Source: Candidatus Porisulfidus sp. TsSOB
GTDB taxonomy: Bacteria > Pseudomonadota > Gammaproteobacteria > Poriferisulfidales > Poriferisulfidaceae
DNA: 64,000 nucleotides
Direction of reading: 5' to 3'
Assembly: GCA_002631715.1 (NCBI GenBank)
Contig: MRSX01000002.1
Coordinates: forward strand, 216,478-280,477
The position numbers and the translations under genes were made by a program. Below, one piece after another: positions 36,893-45,708 of the stretch (positions within the stretch are counted from its first letter, which is position 1; each line of letters starts with the position of its first letter). The notes under the pieces were generated by a model that had not been told where the DNA came from, made no database searches, and saw only the letters and a list, made by a program, of their open reading frames with translations.

Positions 36893-37056
36893 ATAAAGCA
36901 CCCGTCGCCAACCCGCTAGGCGCGTAATATGCCACAGAGCAGGGATTTCGCCAAATGCAGGCTTCTTCGTGGGAAGCGCCCCGGACCACCCTAGAGCCGT
37001 CCGTCCCCGCCACCGTCATTTGGAGGCGAAATGGAAGGATAAAGAGGGCCGGACGA
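36893..37056 (-). ncRNA. Candidate structured RNA or leader between tRNA-Glu and sgaA
   Basis: No credible ORF in this 164-base stretch. It holds an interrupted inverted repeat: ATTTCGCCAAATG (36945-36957) pairs with CATTTGGAGGCGAAAT (37017-37032) as 8 plus 5 base pairs with a 3-base bulge, enclosing 59 bases. Inside are two smaller hairpins, CGGAC/GTCCG (36982-36986 with 36999-37003) and CTTC/GAAG (36965-36968 with 36973-36976). A short outer pairing next to the tRNA end is also possible. Could be a cis-acting leader of the serine-cycle operon or a small RNA ended by the adjacent hairpin. I do not recognise a named RNA family. Confidence 0.35.
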
Positions 37057-37131
37057 TGGCGCTCCCTAGGGGAATCGAACCCCTGTTCCCGCCTTGAGAG
37101 GGCGATGTCCTGACCGCTAGACGAAGGGAGC
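37057..37131 (-). tRNA. tRNA-Glu (anticodon CTC)
   Basis: 75 bases including an encoded CCA. Acceptor stem GCTCCCT/AGGGAGC, discriminator G, anticodon loop CTCTCAA with anticodon CTC reading GAG, and a T arm GGGGTTCGATTCCCC. Close in form to E. coli tRNA-Glu. It lies between folD and the serine-cycle operon on the same strand. Confidence 0.95.
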
Positions 37132-37223
37132 GAGCTTGTTTTTTCAGTATACACCGGGAATTACGTAATTATGGCCGCACGAGGCCACACATCAGGAAAA
37201 CACGGGCTGAGCCGCAAAGGGGG

Positions 37224-38087
37224 CTACGGCAAGGGCGCAACCGTGCCCTGCATCGCCGCTGCCCGCACCGTGTTGAGCAGCAGGCAGGCTACCGTCATCG
37301 GCCCAGTGCCGCCGGGCATCGGCGTCACGAACCCCGCAACCTCCCGCACTTCCTCGAATCGCACATCACCCTGAATCTTTCTGTCCACGCGGCTGACCCC
37401 GACGTCGAACACCGCCGCGCCCGGCTTGACGAAATCTGCCGTGACCATTCCGGGACTGCCGGTTGCCGCCACCAGGATGTCCGACTCGCGGGCGAGTTGC
37501 TGCAGATCCCGGGTGCGCGAGTGCGCGACGCTCACGGTCGCATCCACCCCCTTCTCTGCCAGCATCAGGGCCATCGGAATGCCCACCAACCGGGAACGCC
37601 CGATTACCAGCGCGCTCGCACCGGAAGTCGTGATCCGGTAGTGCCGAAGCAATTCCATCACGCCGAACGGCGTGCAGGGGCGAAGCCCGGGAAGCCCGGC
37701 TGCAAGGCGACCCAGGTTGGTTTCCGTCAGGCCGTCCACATCCTTCTCCGGGGGGATGGCAGCCAGCACCTCGGCAGCATCCAGCGCTGACGGCAACGGC
37801 ATCTGCACCAGGATTCCGTGCACGGAGGAATCACGCGCCAAGATGCGAATCGCCTCGACGAGGTCGTCTTGCGCGATGTCCGTCGGCAGCGTCTGGTGCC
37901 GGGAAATAATGCCGGCTTCGCCGGCTTCCTTGATCTTGCGGGAGATATACAACTGGCTGGCCGGATCCTCGCCAACCAGTACGGTCGCCAAGGTTACCGG
38001 TGCAGCAGAATCCAGATGTTCGGCCAGTCGCGCACGGATTCCGCGCGCCACTGCATTGCCATCAACCAGCTGGCCGGGCTCACTCAA
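37224..38087 (-). CDS. folD: Methylene-H4folate dehydrogenase/cyclohydrolase
   Basis: 287 residues, a bifunctional enzyme interconverting methylene-, methenyl- and 10-formyl-H4folate. Motifs: VLVGEDPASQLYISRKIKEA with the catalytic YxxxK, VQMPLPSALD, PPEKDVDGLTETNLG, the NADP loop VIGRSRLVGIPMALML, and TPMPGGTGPMTVA near the end. It overlaps the ftr stop region by 8 bases. In serine-cycle methylotrophs this conversion is often done by mtdA and fch, which are absent from this window, so FolD may supply methylene-H4folate to serine hydroxymethyltransferase. Confidence 0.96.
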   Translation of the reverse strand: MSEPGQLVDGNAVARGIRARLAEHLDSAAPVTLATVLVGEDPASQLYISRKIKEAGEAGIISRHQTLPTDIAQDDLVEAIRILARDSSVHGILVQMPLPSALDAAEVLAAIPPEKDVDGLTETNLGRLAAGLPGLRPCTPFGVMELLRHYRITTSGASALVIGRSRLVGIPMALMLAEKGVDATVSVAHSRTRDLQQLARESDILVAATGSPGMVTADFVKPGAAVFDVGVSRVDRKIQGDVRFEEVREVAGFVTPMPGGTGPMTVACLLLNTVRAAAMQGTVAPLP

Positions 38088-39006
38088 TGGGAGGCTGTTT
38101 GTCCGGATCGAGATAGATCAGGTTCTTACCGAGGCGGCCGCCGTAGTTGCCGGCCGAGATCATGATCAGGCCCTCGGTGTCCTTGGAGGCCTCGATGGCC
38201 GAACGAGTGGCCTGGATGATGGTCTCCAGGTTGCGTCCGTTGATGATGATCTCCATGACCGAGTTGACGCCCTCGGGAAGGCCCTGTTCGACCTCCGGAT
38301 CGTCCTGCAGCAGGGGACAGTATTTCTCGTAGGTGCTGGCGATCGAGAACTTGTAGTTGCTGCCGGGCTTGGAGCCGGATCCCGCGATCCCGCCGGGGAA
38401 GCACATCACCACGCCCGGAGACTTGGCGATTTCCTCGACACCCTTCATAGCGGCTTCAAGCGCGGAATCGGCATCGCTGCCGAAGAACCACAGGTTGCCG
38501 CCCATCAGGCCGTCGGCGTAACCCAGCCGGCGATCCAGCACGAATTCGCCACCCAAGATCGGCACCCACCACATCTTCCGTCCAAAGCGCTCTATGCGGC
38601 GCTGCTTGCCGTTGCCAAAGTAGGCCACCTTCCGGCCCATCTGGTAATACTCTTCCGTATCCAGAAGGTTGAAGCAGGACGCCGTCGGGCAGGTCAATAC
38701 ATTCTGGCTGATCCGGACCAGCGCGGCCCGTTCCAGTTTTTCCACCCGGTCCTTCCAGAAACGGGGCACGTGCAGTTGCACGATGGCGCCGGGGCGACCG
38801 TCCGGGGTCTCGAAGGACTCGTCTCCGCCCGGCCCCACAAAACGATCCAGGCCGGCCTCACAGTCGCACAGGATAGTGCTGGCGGCATTGCCGACTGCGG
38901 CATCCACCGCATGTTTGACCCAAGTTTGATCCCGGGCCGTGATCAGGAATTCGGTGTAAAGGCTGCGGAACGCCTCTGCGTAGGTGTCGTCGATCCGTGC
39001 CGGCAT
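38080..39006 (-). CDS. Formylmethanofuran:tetrahydromethanopterin formyltransferase homologue
   Basis: 308 residues, Ftr/FhcD family. Seen: IDDTYAEAF at the start, ILCDCEAGLD, ETPDGRPGAIVQLH, the NVLTCPTASCFN block, WWVPILGGEFVLD, FPGGIAGSGSKPGSNYKF and ISAGNYGGRLGKN near the end. Known members move a formyl group between methanofuran and N5 of H4MPT. In many methylotrophs fhcD sits inside fhcABDC; here it is alone between MTHFS (3 bases upstream) and folD (8-base overlap). It is divergent from the Methylobacterium FhcD sequence as I recall it, so a paralogue with a changed pterin acceptor is possible. Confidence 0.85.
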   Translation of the reverse strand: MPARIDDTYAEAFRSLYTEFLITARDQTWVKHAVDAAVGNAASTILCDCEAGLDRFVGPGGDESFETPDGRPGAIVQLHVPRFWKDRVEKLERAALVRISQNVLTCPTASCFNLLDTEEYYQMGRKVAYFGNGKQRRIERFGRKMWWVPILGGEFVLDRRLGYADGLMGGNLWFFGSDADSALEAAMKGVEEIAKSPGVVMCFPGGIAGSGSKPGSNYKFSIASTYEKYCPLLQDDPEVEQGLPEGVNSVMEIIINGRNLETIIQATRSAIEASKDTEGLIMISAGNYGGRLGKNLIYLDPDKQPPIE

Positions 39007-39009
39007 GGC

Positions 39010-39642
39010 TCAGTCCCGCCCGCGGCCCTTGTACACCGCGTCTTCGGTCACCACGTAATCCATGTACACGTCGTGCGGGGCGACTAGGATCTCGTCGAAC
39101 AGCTGCGACTCGTAGCACAGCGCCACCAGCGAGCAGTCCGGGCGGACCCGCTCAAGCAGACGGTCGTAGTACCCCTGGCCGTTGCCCATGCGCCCTCCGG
39201 TGCGGTCGAACCCGACGCCGGGAACCATCACCATGTCCAGCTCTTCTGCCGGCGGCTCCTTGTCCGGATTGCCCCACATCTCTTTGGGCGGCTCAAGGAT
39301 GTTCCACTTGCCGACCACCATCTCCTCCAGACTCTCCATGTGCCAGAGGCCAAGCTTGTTATCGCCTTTTTCGTCTACCGTGCAGTACGGCACAACGATC
39401 TTTTTCTCACCCTTGGCCACTTCTTCGAGCAGCTCGGGCTTGGTGCGGGTCTCAGAACGGCAGTCGATGTACCACATGACGGTGTTCGCGTCCTGGTACT
39501 CCTGCAAGGCCATCAGGCGCGCGACCGCCTGGGCACTGATTTCGTCTTTGTTTTCCTGAGCGGCACGGCGATCGTACGCCTCCCGGCGCATCTTGCCCTT
39601 CCGCTCCATGATTGCGTCAAGTTCTTCTTGTGACAAAGCCAT
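39010..39642 (-). CDS. 5-formyltetrahydrofolate cyclo-ligase (MTHFS) family
   Basis: 210 residues. ATP-dependent conversion of 5-formyl-H4folate to 5,10-methenyl-H4folate. The signature VMVPGVGFDRTGGRMGNGQGYYDRLL is complete (PGxxFD...RxGxGxGYYDR). An N-terminal helical KMRREAYDRRA segment and a VVPYC strand also fit. AGGAG precedes ATG 39642, and TATAAT on the minus strand lies 60 bases upstream. First gene of a three-gene operon with ftr and folD. Confidence 0.88.
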   Translation of the reverse strand: MALSQEELDAIMERKGKMRREAYDRRAAQENKDEISAQAVARLMALQEYQDANTVMWYIDCRSETRTKPELLEEVAKGEKKIVVPYCTVDEKGDNKLGLWHMESLEEMVVGKWNILEPPKEMWGNPDKEPPAEELDMVMVPGVGFDRTGGRMGNGQGYYDRLLERVRPDCSLVALCYESQLFDEILVAPHDVYMDYVVTEDAVYKGRGRD

Positions 39643-39701
39643 CGGGTTCTCCTGTAAGCCTGTGGCAGGGGAAAGTCGGGGAATCGGAAAATGAAATACG
39701 A

Positions 39702-39707
39702 ATTATA
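39702..39707 (-). promoter_or_regulatory. -10 box candidate for the MTHFS-ftr-folD operon
   Basis: A perfect TATAAT read on the minus strand sits in the 102-base gap between the oxidase and MTHFS, 60 bases before the MTHFS start. No good -35 box at 16-18 bases, so an activator may be required or the match is chance. Confidence 0.3.
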
Positions 39708-39744
39708 GGGGATTTGCGTTCAATAGACGCCGAAAGCTTTGCGA

Positions 39745-40755
39745 TCAGAAATTCTCGGCGAGCTGTGCCGCAGCACCCGGCGCACAAATGATCCCGTGAC
39801 GGTAGTGTCCGGTATTGAAAAATAGTCCCTGAATCTTGCCATGCGCGCCGATCCTCGGCCCAGAGGCTTCCCCTTCCGGGCGCAGGCCAGCCCTTTGCGT
39901 GTCCGGCTCCGCCGCCAGCAAGTCCGGGCACCAGCGCCGAGCGAAGTCTGTCAGTTCTATTTTTGCCTGTGCAGTAACACCCACATCAAATCCCACATCC
40001 TCGTTGGTCGCCCCCGCCAGCACCTCGCCGTTCTCCCGCACCACCAGATACCGGTGGCCATCCAGAACGATCGGCAGGTTCCCCGTATCGATCGACCGCC
40101 AAGCGATGATCTGTCCTCGGCGTGGACGAATCGACGGTTCTAATCCTGCAACCTGTTGGAGTTCCGTGCTCCAAGCGCCCGCCGCAATCACGACTTGCTC
40201 AGCCTGCCACTCCTGCTCGCCATTGCTCACGCCCCGGACTTGATTCTCGTCCTGCAAGATCCCGGAAACCCAGGCAGATTCCCAGCGCACTCCGTCATCT
40301 TGAAGCTTGGAGCGGAACGCCTCCATGAAACGGGGTGGATCGATCTGGGCCACTTCCGGCATCAGAGCGACATCGTGCTCGGGGGCTGCCAGCCGCGGAA
40401 ATCGCCTGTGGCACTCGCCAGGAGACAAGATTTCACAATCCAGCCCGTTGGCTCTCGCCCACTGCTCGGCCTGTTTCGCTTCCATGCCGACAATGAGCAA
40501 GCCGCGCCGTTCGAATCCGGTTTCCGATTCAATGCCCGCACACAATTTTGGATAGGCGGCATGGCCATGACGTGCGAGGCTCGCCCAAGCGCTATCGCTC
40601 GCTTGATCGAAAATTGAAAACAGGATCCCAGCCGAAACCGGCGTGGCGGCACCGGGCCTGCCGGCATCCAGTACTCGAACGTCGAATCCTTTCTGCGCCA
40701 GCGCGTGCGCGGTGAGCGCACCGATGATGCCCCCTCCCACCACGCAGGTGTCCAT
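39745..40755 (-). CDS. FAD-dependent amino-acid oxidase, glycine-oxidase (ThiO)-like
   Basis: 336 residues, D-amino-acid oxidase (DAO) family. N-terminal dinucleotide fold CVVGGGIIGALTAHALAQKGFDVRVLDAGRPG, a QVVIAAGAWSTEL segment, RGQIIAWR, and a C-terminal GLFFNTGHYRHGIICAPG substrate/flavin block. The best family match is ThiO, which oxidises glycine to the imine for thiazole synthesis or to glyoxylate. No thi genes are adjacent; it lies 6 bases downstream of a cyclophilin and upstream of C1 genes, so a role in glycine/glyoxylate balance is a possible alternative. Substrate not settled by sequence. Confidence 0.8.
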   Translation of the reverse strand: MDTCVVGGGIIGALTAHALAQKGFDVRVLDAGRPGAATPVSAGILFSIFDQASDSAWASLARHGHAAYPKLCAGIESETGFERRGLLIVGMEAKQAEQWARANGLDCEILSPGECHRRFPRLAAPEHDVALMPEVAQIDPPRFMEAFRSKLQDDGVRWESAWVSGILQDENQVRGVSNGEQEWQAEQVVIAAGAWSTELQQVAGLEPSIRPRRGQIIAWRSIDTGNLPIVLDGHRYLVVRENGEVLAGATNEDVGFDVGVTAQAKIELTDFARRWCPDLLAAEPDTQRAGLRPEGEASGPRIGAHGKIQGLFFNTGHYRHGIICAPGAAAQLAENF

Positions 40756-40761
40756 ATCGGA

Positions 40762-41358
40762 TTAGTCTTCGACGCGTTCGGCCTTCAGAATCAGGATCTG
40801 ACTTTGGGGAACGTCGCTGTGTGGGCCGTGGCTTCCAGTCGCCACCCCACTGATGGCATCGATCACTTCGAGCCCTTCGATCACCTTGCCAAACACGGCA
40901 TAGCCCCAGCCTTGAGGGCTCTTTTCCCGGTGATCCAAAAAGTCGTTGTCGACCGAGTTGATGAAAAACTGCGCAGTGGCCGAGTGCGGATCCCCGGTGC
41001 GAGCCATGGCAATGGTGCCCCGCTCGTTCTTCAGGCCATTGTCCGCCTCGTTCTGGATCGGTGGCAGGGTTGGCCTTTGCTTGAAGTCCCGGTCGTATCC
41101 GCCGCCCTGAATCATGAACCCCTTGATCACGCGGTGGAAGATCGTCCCATCGTAGAAACCGTCATCAACGTAGATCAGAAAGTTCTTGGTTGTCTCCGGC
41201 GCATTCTTCGCGTCCAGTTCAATCACGAGGGTTCCGGACGAGGTTTCCATCCGAATCTTAGGGGCATCGTCGTTCGCAGCCATCAGCAGGTCTCCTGAAA
41301 GCAGCAGCACGGCCAACGCCGCGCCGATCTGCGGCATTCCTTTCTTTGGCAAGAGCAT
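40762..41358 (-). CDS. Periplasmic cyclophilin peptidyl-prolyl isomerase
   Basis: 198 residues with a signal peptide (GAALAVLLLSGDLLMAA). Cyclophilin core: FHRVIKGFMIQGGGYD with the catalytic Arg, GTIAMARTGDPHSATAQFFIN and FGKVIEGLEVIDAI. Accelerates proline isomerisation in exported proteins. It is just upstream of the oxidase gene, with tRNA-Thr further upstream. Confidence 0.93.
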   Translation of the reverse strand: MLLPKKGMPQIGAALAVLLLSGDLLMAANDDAPKIRMETSSGTLVIELDAKNAPETTKNFLIYVDDGFYDGTIFHRVIKGFMIQGGGYDRDFKQRPTLPPIQNEADNGLKNERGTIAMARTGDPHSATAQFFINSVDNDFLDHREKSPQGWGYAVFGKVIEGLEVIDAISGVATGSHGPHSDVPQSQILILKAERVED

Positions 41359-41431
41359 GGGTACTTTCGTTGGTTTTTGGAGCCGCTATTATCCTCTATC
41401 CCCAAACCCCCTCCGAGCAGGGCAGCGCGGG

Positions 41432-41507
41432 TGGTGCCGGCGAGAGGAATTGAACCCCCGACCTACTGATTACGAAACAGTTGCTCTACCGACTGAGCTA
41501 CACCGGC
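41432..41507 (-). tRNA. tRNA-Thr (anticodon CGT)
   Basis: 76 bases including encoded CCA. Acceptor GCCGGTG/CGCCGGC with one G-T pair, D arm TAGCTCAGTCGGTAGAGC, anticodon loop TTCGTAA with anticodon CGT reading ACG. One T-T mismatch sits at the base of the anticodon loop (31-39). Confidence 0.93.
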
Positions 41508-41541
41508 ACCGCGCCGTTACCCATTTTAACTGAGTCGCCCG

Positions 41542-42060
41542 TCACTCGAATGGTGGCCAGGCCCATTGCAGGAGCGCCTGTCGCTGGCGCGGGCGGCAGG
41601 CGAGGTCACCCGACGGGCAGTTTTTTCGAACCTGCGCCGCATGGCGCGCGATGCCCTTCCATCTGCGGATCTGGATCGAATCCACCACCGAGTCTCGCCG
41701 ACCCAGGTAATAGCGGCAATACCACTGGAACCAGCCGCGCGGGTCGTCACCGTGAATCCAATCCTTTTCCTGCCACACCTGAAGCGATTGCCGGGACTTG
41801 ACGCCGAAACAGTTGACCTTGGGGTCCGGCACTTCGCTCAGTTTCGCGCCGCGGTACCAACTGGCGGGGAATTCCGCACGGCAGTCGTTCAGGTACTTCC
41901 CCTCGAACACGCCGTGCGCGAGCATTTCCTTGGGTGTAAAACATGGTTTGAAGTCCGGCGCGAAATCCCGTCCCACTCGCGCCGTGAGCCGGTACCGGTA
42001 GCCGGATTGCATCTTGTCGTGCACCTCGACCCAAACGCCGGGAACGTATTTGCGGGGCAT
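41542..42060 (-). CDS. Conserved hypothetical protein
   Basis: 172 residues. Begins MPRKYVPGVWVEVHDKMQSGYRYRLTA and contains aromatic, Trp-rich stretches (IHGDDPRGWFQWYCRYYLGRR) and a Cys-containing RKNCPSGDLACRPRQRQALLQW end. I recall similar proteins of this length in many proteobacteria without known function. No signal peptide or membrane segment. It lies between tRNA-Thr and the Fur-family regulator and no pathway link is visible. Confidence 0.8.
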   Translation of the reverse strand: MPRKYVPGVWVEVHDKMQSGYRYRLTARVGRDFAPDFKPCFTPKEMLAHGVFEGKYLNDCRAEFPASWYRGAKLSEVPDPKVNCFGVKSRQSLQVWQEKDWIHGDDPRGWFQWYCRYYLGRRDSVVDSIQIRRWKGIARHAAQVRKNCPSGDLACRPRQRQALLQWAWPPFE

Positions 42061-42140
42061 GGCCTGCCTATTTTCGGAGGCCCGCGGCCGAAGCCTTGTA
42101 GTTGATGGGTTTCAAGTCCGCCGAATCGGCGAAAGGAAAA

Positions 42141-42563
42141 TCAGCCAGCGACCCGCAGGGTCACGTCTACGCCTACCAGGCTGGAATTCCCCAAGACCTC
42201 ATCCGGCACTTTAACCTTGATCTGGGAGATGTCCAGATCCTCGATCTTTCCGGAGTCTACGTGATACAGGTGATGGTGCGGCGCCAGATTGGTGTCATAG
42301 ATGCGCGAGCGATCACCGAAATTCAACTCCTGAAGCAGTCCTTTCTCAACGAACAGTTCCAGCGTGTTGTAGACCGTGCTGCGGGAAATCGAGGTGTCGC
42401 TTGCCCGCACTCGGCGGAATAACTCCGAAGCCGCGATATGCTGCCGGCACGCAAACAGGACGACACCAACCGCAATGCGCTGGCGCGTCGGCGTAATGCC
42501 TTGTGCGCGTAGCAAGGCCGCGACTTCGTCGGCGTTGGAGATTTGGACTGATTCCAGTTCCAT
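42141..42563 (-). CDS. Irr-like Fur-family transcriptional regulator
   Basis: 140 residues from ATG 42563; TTG 42593 would add ten. Winged-helix ITPTRQRIAVGVVLFACRQHIAA and STVYNTLELFVEKGLLQEL match Fur DNA-binding domains. The dimerisation part has RIYDTNLAPHHHLYHVDSGKIEDL, the DTN...HHH pattern of Irr, and lacks the CxxC structural zinc pairs of Fur/PerR/Zur. Irr proteins in alphaproteobacteria respond to haem and repress iron genes. Divergent from acs across an 85 to 115-base gap, so it may regulate acs and the efflux genes, or itself. Confidence 0.8.
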   Translation of the reverse strand: MELESVQISNADEVAALLRAQGITPTRQRIAVGVVLFACRQHIAASELFRRVRASDTSISRSTVYNTLELFVEKGLLQELNFGDRSRIYDTNLAPHHHLYHVDSGKIEDLDISQIKVKVPDEVLGNSSLVGVDVTLRVAG

Positions 42564-42678
42564 GTTGTCATTGTACTCCTGCTTTCCCCGCAAACACGGC
42601 CAAGTCTCGAATTTATCCTAAAATGCGGGAAGCTATTGGCCTTCCGGCCAACCGCGCCATGGAAACCTGATCCCTCCC

Positions 42679-44652
42679 ATGCCTGACTCCCCCACCGACG
42701 CTTCTCTCCAGGACCGGGTCTACCCCGTGCCGGACACAGTGGCAAAAACGGCATTGATGGACCGGGACGGGTATCTTGAGAACTACCGCCGTTCGATCGA
42801 GGACCCAGAGGGGTTCTGGCTGGAACATGGCCAAAGAATCGATTGGATCCAGCCTTACACACACATTCGGGATGTCTCCTACGATGCGTCCGATCTGCAT
42901 ATCCGCTGGTTCTACGACGGCACCCTGAACGCCTGCTACAACTGCGTCGACCGCCATCTCGAATCGCGCGGAGACCAGATCGCCATCCTGTGGGAGGGCG
43001 ATGAACCGGACCAGGACAAAGCCATCACCTACCGGGAACTGCACCGGCAGGTCTGCCGCTTCGCCAACGGCCTCAAGGCAGCCGGTGCCCAAAAAGGCGA
43101 CCGGATCACGATCTACATGCCGATGATCCCGGAGGCGGCTGTGGCCATGCTGGCATGTGCGCGAATCGGCGCCATCCACTCTGTGGTGTTCGGCGGCTTC
43201 TCGCCTGAGGCGCTGGCGGGACGCATCCGCGATGCCGACAGCAACATGGTCATCACGGCCGACGAGGGCGTGCGCGGCGGCAAGCGAGTTCCGCTCAAGG
43301 CAAACGCTGATCAAGCGGTCGAGGCCTGCCCGTCGGTCAAACACATCGTAGTCGTCCGCCATACCGGCGCAGAAATCGCATGGAACGAAGGCCGCGACCT
43401 TTGGGCGCATGATCTGGACGCGCAAGTCGATGACGACTGCCCGCCGGAAGAGATGGCCGCAGAGGATCCGCTGTTCATCCTCTACACCTCGGGCTCGACC
43501 GGAAAGCCGAAAGGCGTGCTGCACACCATCGGCGGCTACCTGGTTTACGCCTCGATGACCCACCAATACGTATTCGACTACCACGAGGGTGAGATTTACT
43601 GGTGCACGGCCGACGTCGGCTGGGTAACCGGGCACAGCTACATCGTGTACGGCCCGCTGGCCAACGGCGCCACCACCCTGATGTTCGAAGGCGTGCCAAA
43701 CTACCCGGATGCATCACGATTCTGGCAGGTCTGCGACAAGCATCAGGTCTCCCTGTTCTACACCGCGCCGACGGCCATCCGCGCACTGATGCGCGAGGGC
43801 GTAGAGCCAGTGCAGCAGACTTCCCGGAAGACGCTCCGCGTGCTCGGCACGGTCGGCGAACCGATCAACCCGGAGGCCTGGTTGTTCTATCACCAAGTGG
43901 TCGGCGACGGCCGCTGCCCGGTGGCGGACACCTGGTGGCAGACCGAGACGGGCGGGATCATGATCGCCCCGCTGCCCGGTGCCATGGACCTGAAACCGGG
44001 TTCCGCAACCCGTCCATTCTTCGGAATCCGCCCGACTCTGGTCGATGCTCAGGGCGCGGAAATCGAGGGGGCCGGCGAAGGCAACCTGTGCATCGCGGAC
44101 AGTTGGCCCGGGCAGATGCGCACGGTCTACGGCAACCACCAGCGATTCATCGAGACGTATTTCACCCAATACCCCGGGCGTTACTTCACCGGCGACGGTG
44201 CCCGCCGGGACGAAGACGGCGATTACTGGATCACCGGCCGGGTCGACGACGTGATCAACGTCTCGGGGCACCGCATGGGCACTGCCGAAGTGGAGTCGGC
44301 GCTGGTCGCGCATCCGCAAGTGGCGGAAGCGGCCGTAGTAGGATTCCCTCACGAGATCAAAGGTCAAGGCATCTATGCCTATGTCACGCTGATGGCCGGG
44401 CAGGACCCGGACGAGGAATTGCGGGGAGCTCTTGGCGCCTGGGTGCGCGAGCAGATAGGGCCGATTGCGCGGCCGGACCTCATCCAGTGGGCGCCGGGGC
44501 TGCCGAAGACCCGTTCCGGCAAGATCATGCGCCGGATACTGCGCAAGATCGCGGCCGACGACTATGCGGAACTGGGCGACACCTCCACGCTGGCCGACCC
44601 CGCAGTGGTCGACGACCTGATCGAGAATCGAATGAATCGGGCCTCCTCATGA
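42679..44652 (+). CDS. acs: Acetyl-CoA synthetase
   Basis: 657 residues, AMP-forming. Motifs: [15 protein letters not shown] (P-loop), [49 protein letters not shown], and the acetylatable Lys in [11 protein letters not shown]. Activates acetate for growth or reassimilation; in the serine cycle acetyl-CoA is the C2 product, so this enzyme feeds the same pool. The stop overlaps the next gene by 4 bases. Confidence 0.97.
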   Translation: MPDSPTDASLQDRVYPVPDTVAKTALMDRDGYLENYRRSIEDPEGFWLEHGQRIDWIQPYTHIRDVSYDASDLHIRWFYDGTLNACYNCVDRHLESRGDQIAILWEGDEPDQDKAITYRELHRQVCRFANGLKAAGAQKGDRITIYMPMIPEAAVAMLACARIGAIHSVVFGGFSPEALAGRIRDADSNMVITADEGVRGGKRVPLKANADQAVEACPSVKHIVVVRHTGAEIAWNEGRDLWAHDLDAQVDDDCPPEEMAAEDPLFILYTSGSTGKPKGVLHTIGGYLVYASMTHQYVFDYHEGEIYWCTADVGWVTGHSYIVYGPLANGATTLMFEGVPNYPDASRFWQVCDKHQVSLFYTAPTAIRALMREGVEPVQQTSRKTLRVLGTVGEPINPEAWLFYHQVVGDGRCPVADTWWQTETGGIMIAPLPGAMDLKPGSATRPFFGIRPTLVDAQGAEIEGAGEGNLCIADSWPGQMRTVYGNHQRFIETYFTQYPGRYFTGDGARRDEDGDYWITGRVDDVINVSGHRMGTAEVESALVAHPQVAEAAVVGFPHEIKGQGIYAYVTLMAGQDPDEELRGALGAWVREQIGPIARPDLIQWAPGLPKTRSGKIMRRILRKIAADDYAELGDTSTLADPAVVDDLIENRMNRASS

Positions 44653-45698
44653 AACCTGCACTTGCCGCCGTTGCCCTGGCTTTGGTCCTCCCGGCCTCTG
44701 CAACACTGGCGGAAGACCAGAAGGGACCGCCCGCCGCACTTGTCGTGGTCGATCACGCGGTCAAGCAGTTCGTGTCCCCCACCGCGCTGTACAGTGCCAC
44801 GGTCATCAGCCGGGACGACGCGAAACTGGCCGGAGAAATCGCCGGCCGCCTGACGTGGGTCGCAGAAGTCGGCGATCGCTTCCTGAAAGGGGAAACCGTC
44901 GCAAAACTGGACGACACCTTCTTCCGGCAGCAGGTCATCGAAGAACAGTCCATCATCCAGCGGGAACAGGCCAAGTTCGACTTCCACACCCGGCAGGTGG
45001 AACGCCTGGAGGAGCTGCTGAAGGAAAACAACATTGCGCGCAGCCAAGTCGACCAGGAAAGAATGGATCGCTCCGTCGCGCACAACAACATCCTGTCCGC
45101 CCAAGCCCGCCTGTCACAGGCGAAAGAGCGCCTCAAGCGCACCAGCATCCTCGCACCTTTCGACGGCGTCGTGTCGGAACGATGGCTGCAGGCCGGGGAA
45201 TGGGCCGATAACGGAGACGCCATTGTGCGCCTGGTCAGCGCCGACAACCTGGAGATCGAAACCCACATTCCGGCCAGTTCCCTGAAACTTGCGACGGTCG
45301 GCACCCCGCTGACCTACACCGACGGGAAGGTCTCCGGAACCGGCACGGTGCGCACGATCGTGCCGATCGGCGGGGACGTATCCCGATTGTACGAATTGAG
45401 ACTTTCCGTGGCAGACCCTTCCCTGAGCGCCGGCAACCTGCTGCGCGTGGCCGTGCCAACTGCGCTCCCCCGTGAGGCCGTACTGGTGCCCCGCGACGCC
45501 TTGGTTTTGCGCCGCGAAGGAATTTACGTGTACCGGGTCAACCAGGGATCCGTTGCCGAAAGGGTCACGGTGCAAACCGGGATTGCCACGCCTGACCGCA
45601 TCGAGGTAATCGGTGGAATCCGGGAACATGACCGGGTGGTGATCCGCGGCGGCGAAAACCTGCGCCCCGGCATGCCGGTCCAAGTAAAGCCACTGTAA
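44649..45698 (+). CDS. RND efflux periplasmic adaptor (membrane fusion protein)
   Basis: 349 residues from ATG 44649. Signal peptide ([17 protein letters not shown]), then a lipoyl-like half domain ([23 protein letters not shown]), an alpha-helical hairpin rich in Gln/Glu (about 95-160), the second lipoyl half ([19 protein letters not shown]) and a beta-barrel. Typical HlyD/AcrA-type adaptor linking the inner-membrane pump to an outer-membrane channel; no channel gene is nearby. ATGA overlap with acs, which is unusual. Confidence 0.93.
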   Translation: MKPALAAVALALVLPASATLAEDQKGPPAALVVVDHAVKQFVSPTALYSATVISRDDAKLAGEIAGRLTWVAEVGDRFLKGETVAKLDDTFFRQQVIEEQSIIQREQAKFDFHTRQVERLEELLKENNIARSQVDQERMDRSVAHNNILSAQARLSQAKERLKRTSILAPFDGVVSERWLQAGEWADNGDAIVRLVSADNLEIETHIPASSLKLATVGTPLTYTDGKVSGTGTVRTIVPIGGDVSRLYELRLSVADPSLSAGNLLRVAVPTALPREAVLVPRDALVLRREGIYVYRVNQGSVAERVTVQTGIATPDRIEVIGGIREHDRVVIRGGENLRPGMPVQVKPL

Positions 45699-45708
45699 AA
45701 AACGATCT

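Noticed and set aside
36893-37056. 6S RNA (ssrS) identity for the structured segment
   Set aside because: A stem, large bubble and terminal stem-loop can be drawn and MTHFS is a common ssrS neighbour, but the closing stem is short, the segment is not next to MTHFS and conserved 6S sequence blocks were not convincing.
36893-37056. Glycine riboswitch upstream of sga
   Set aside because: The characteristic conserved aptamer blocks were not found.
43602-44648. N-terminal extension of the RND adaptor frame
   Set aside because: It is an alternative frame of acs; the adaptor's own signal peptide begins at ATG 44649.
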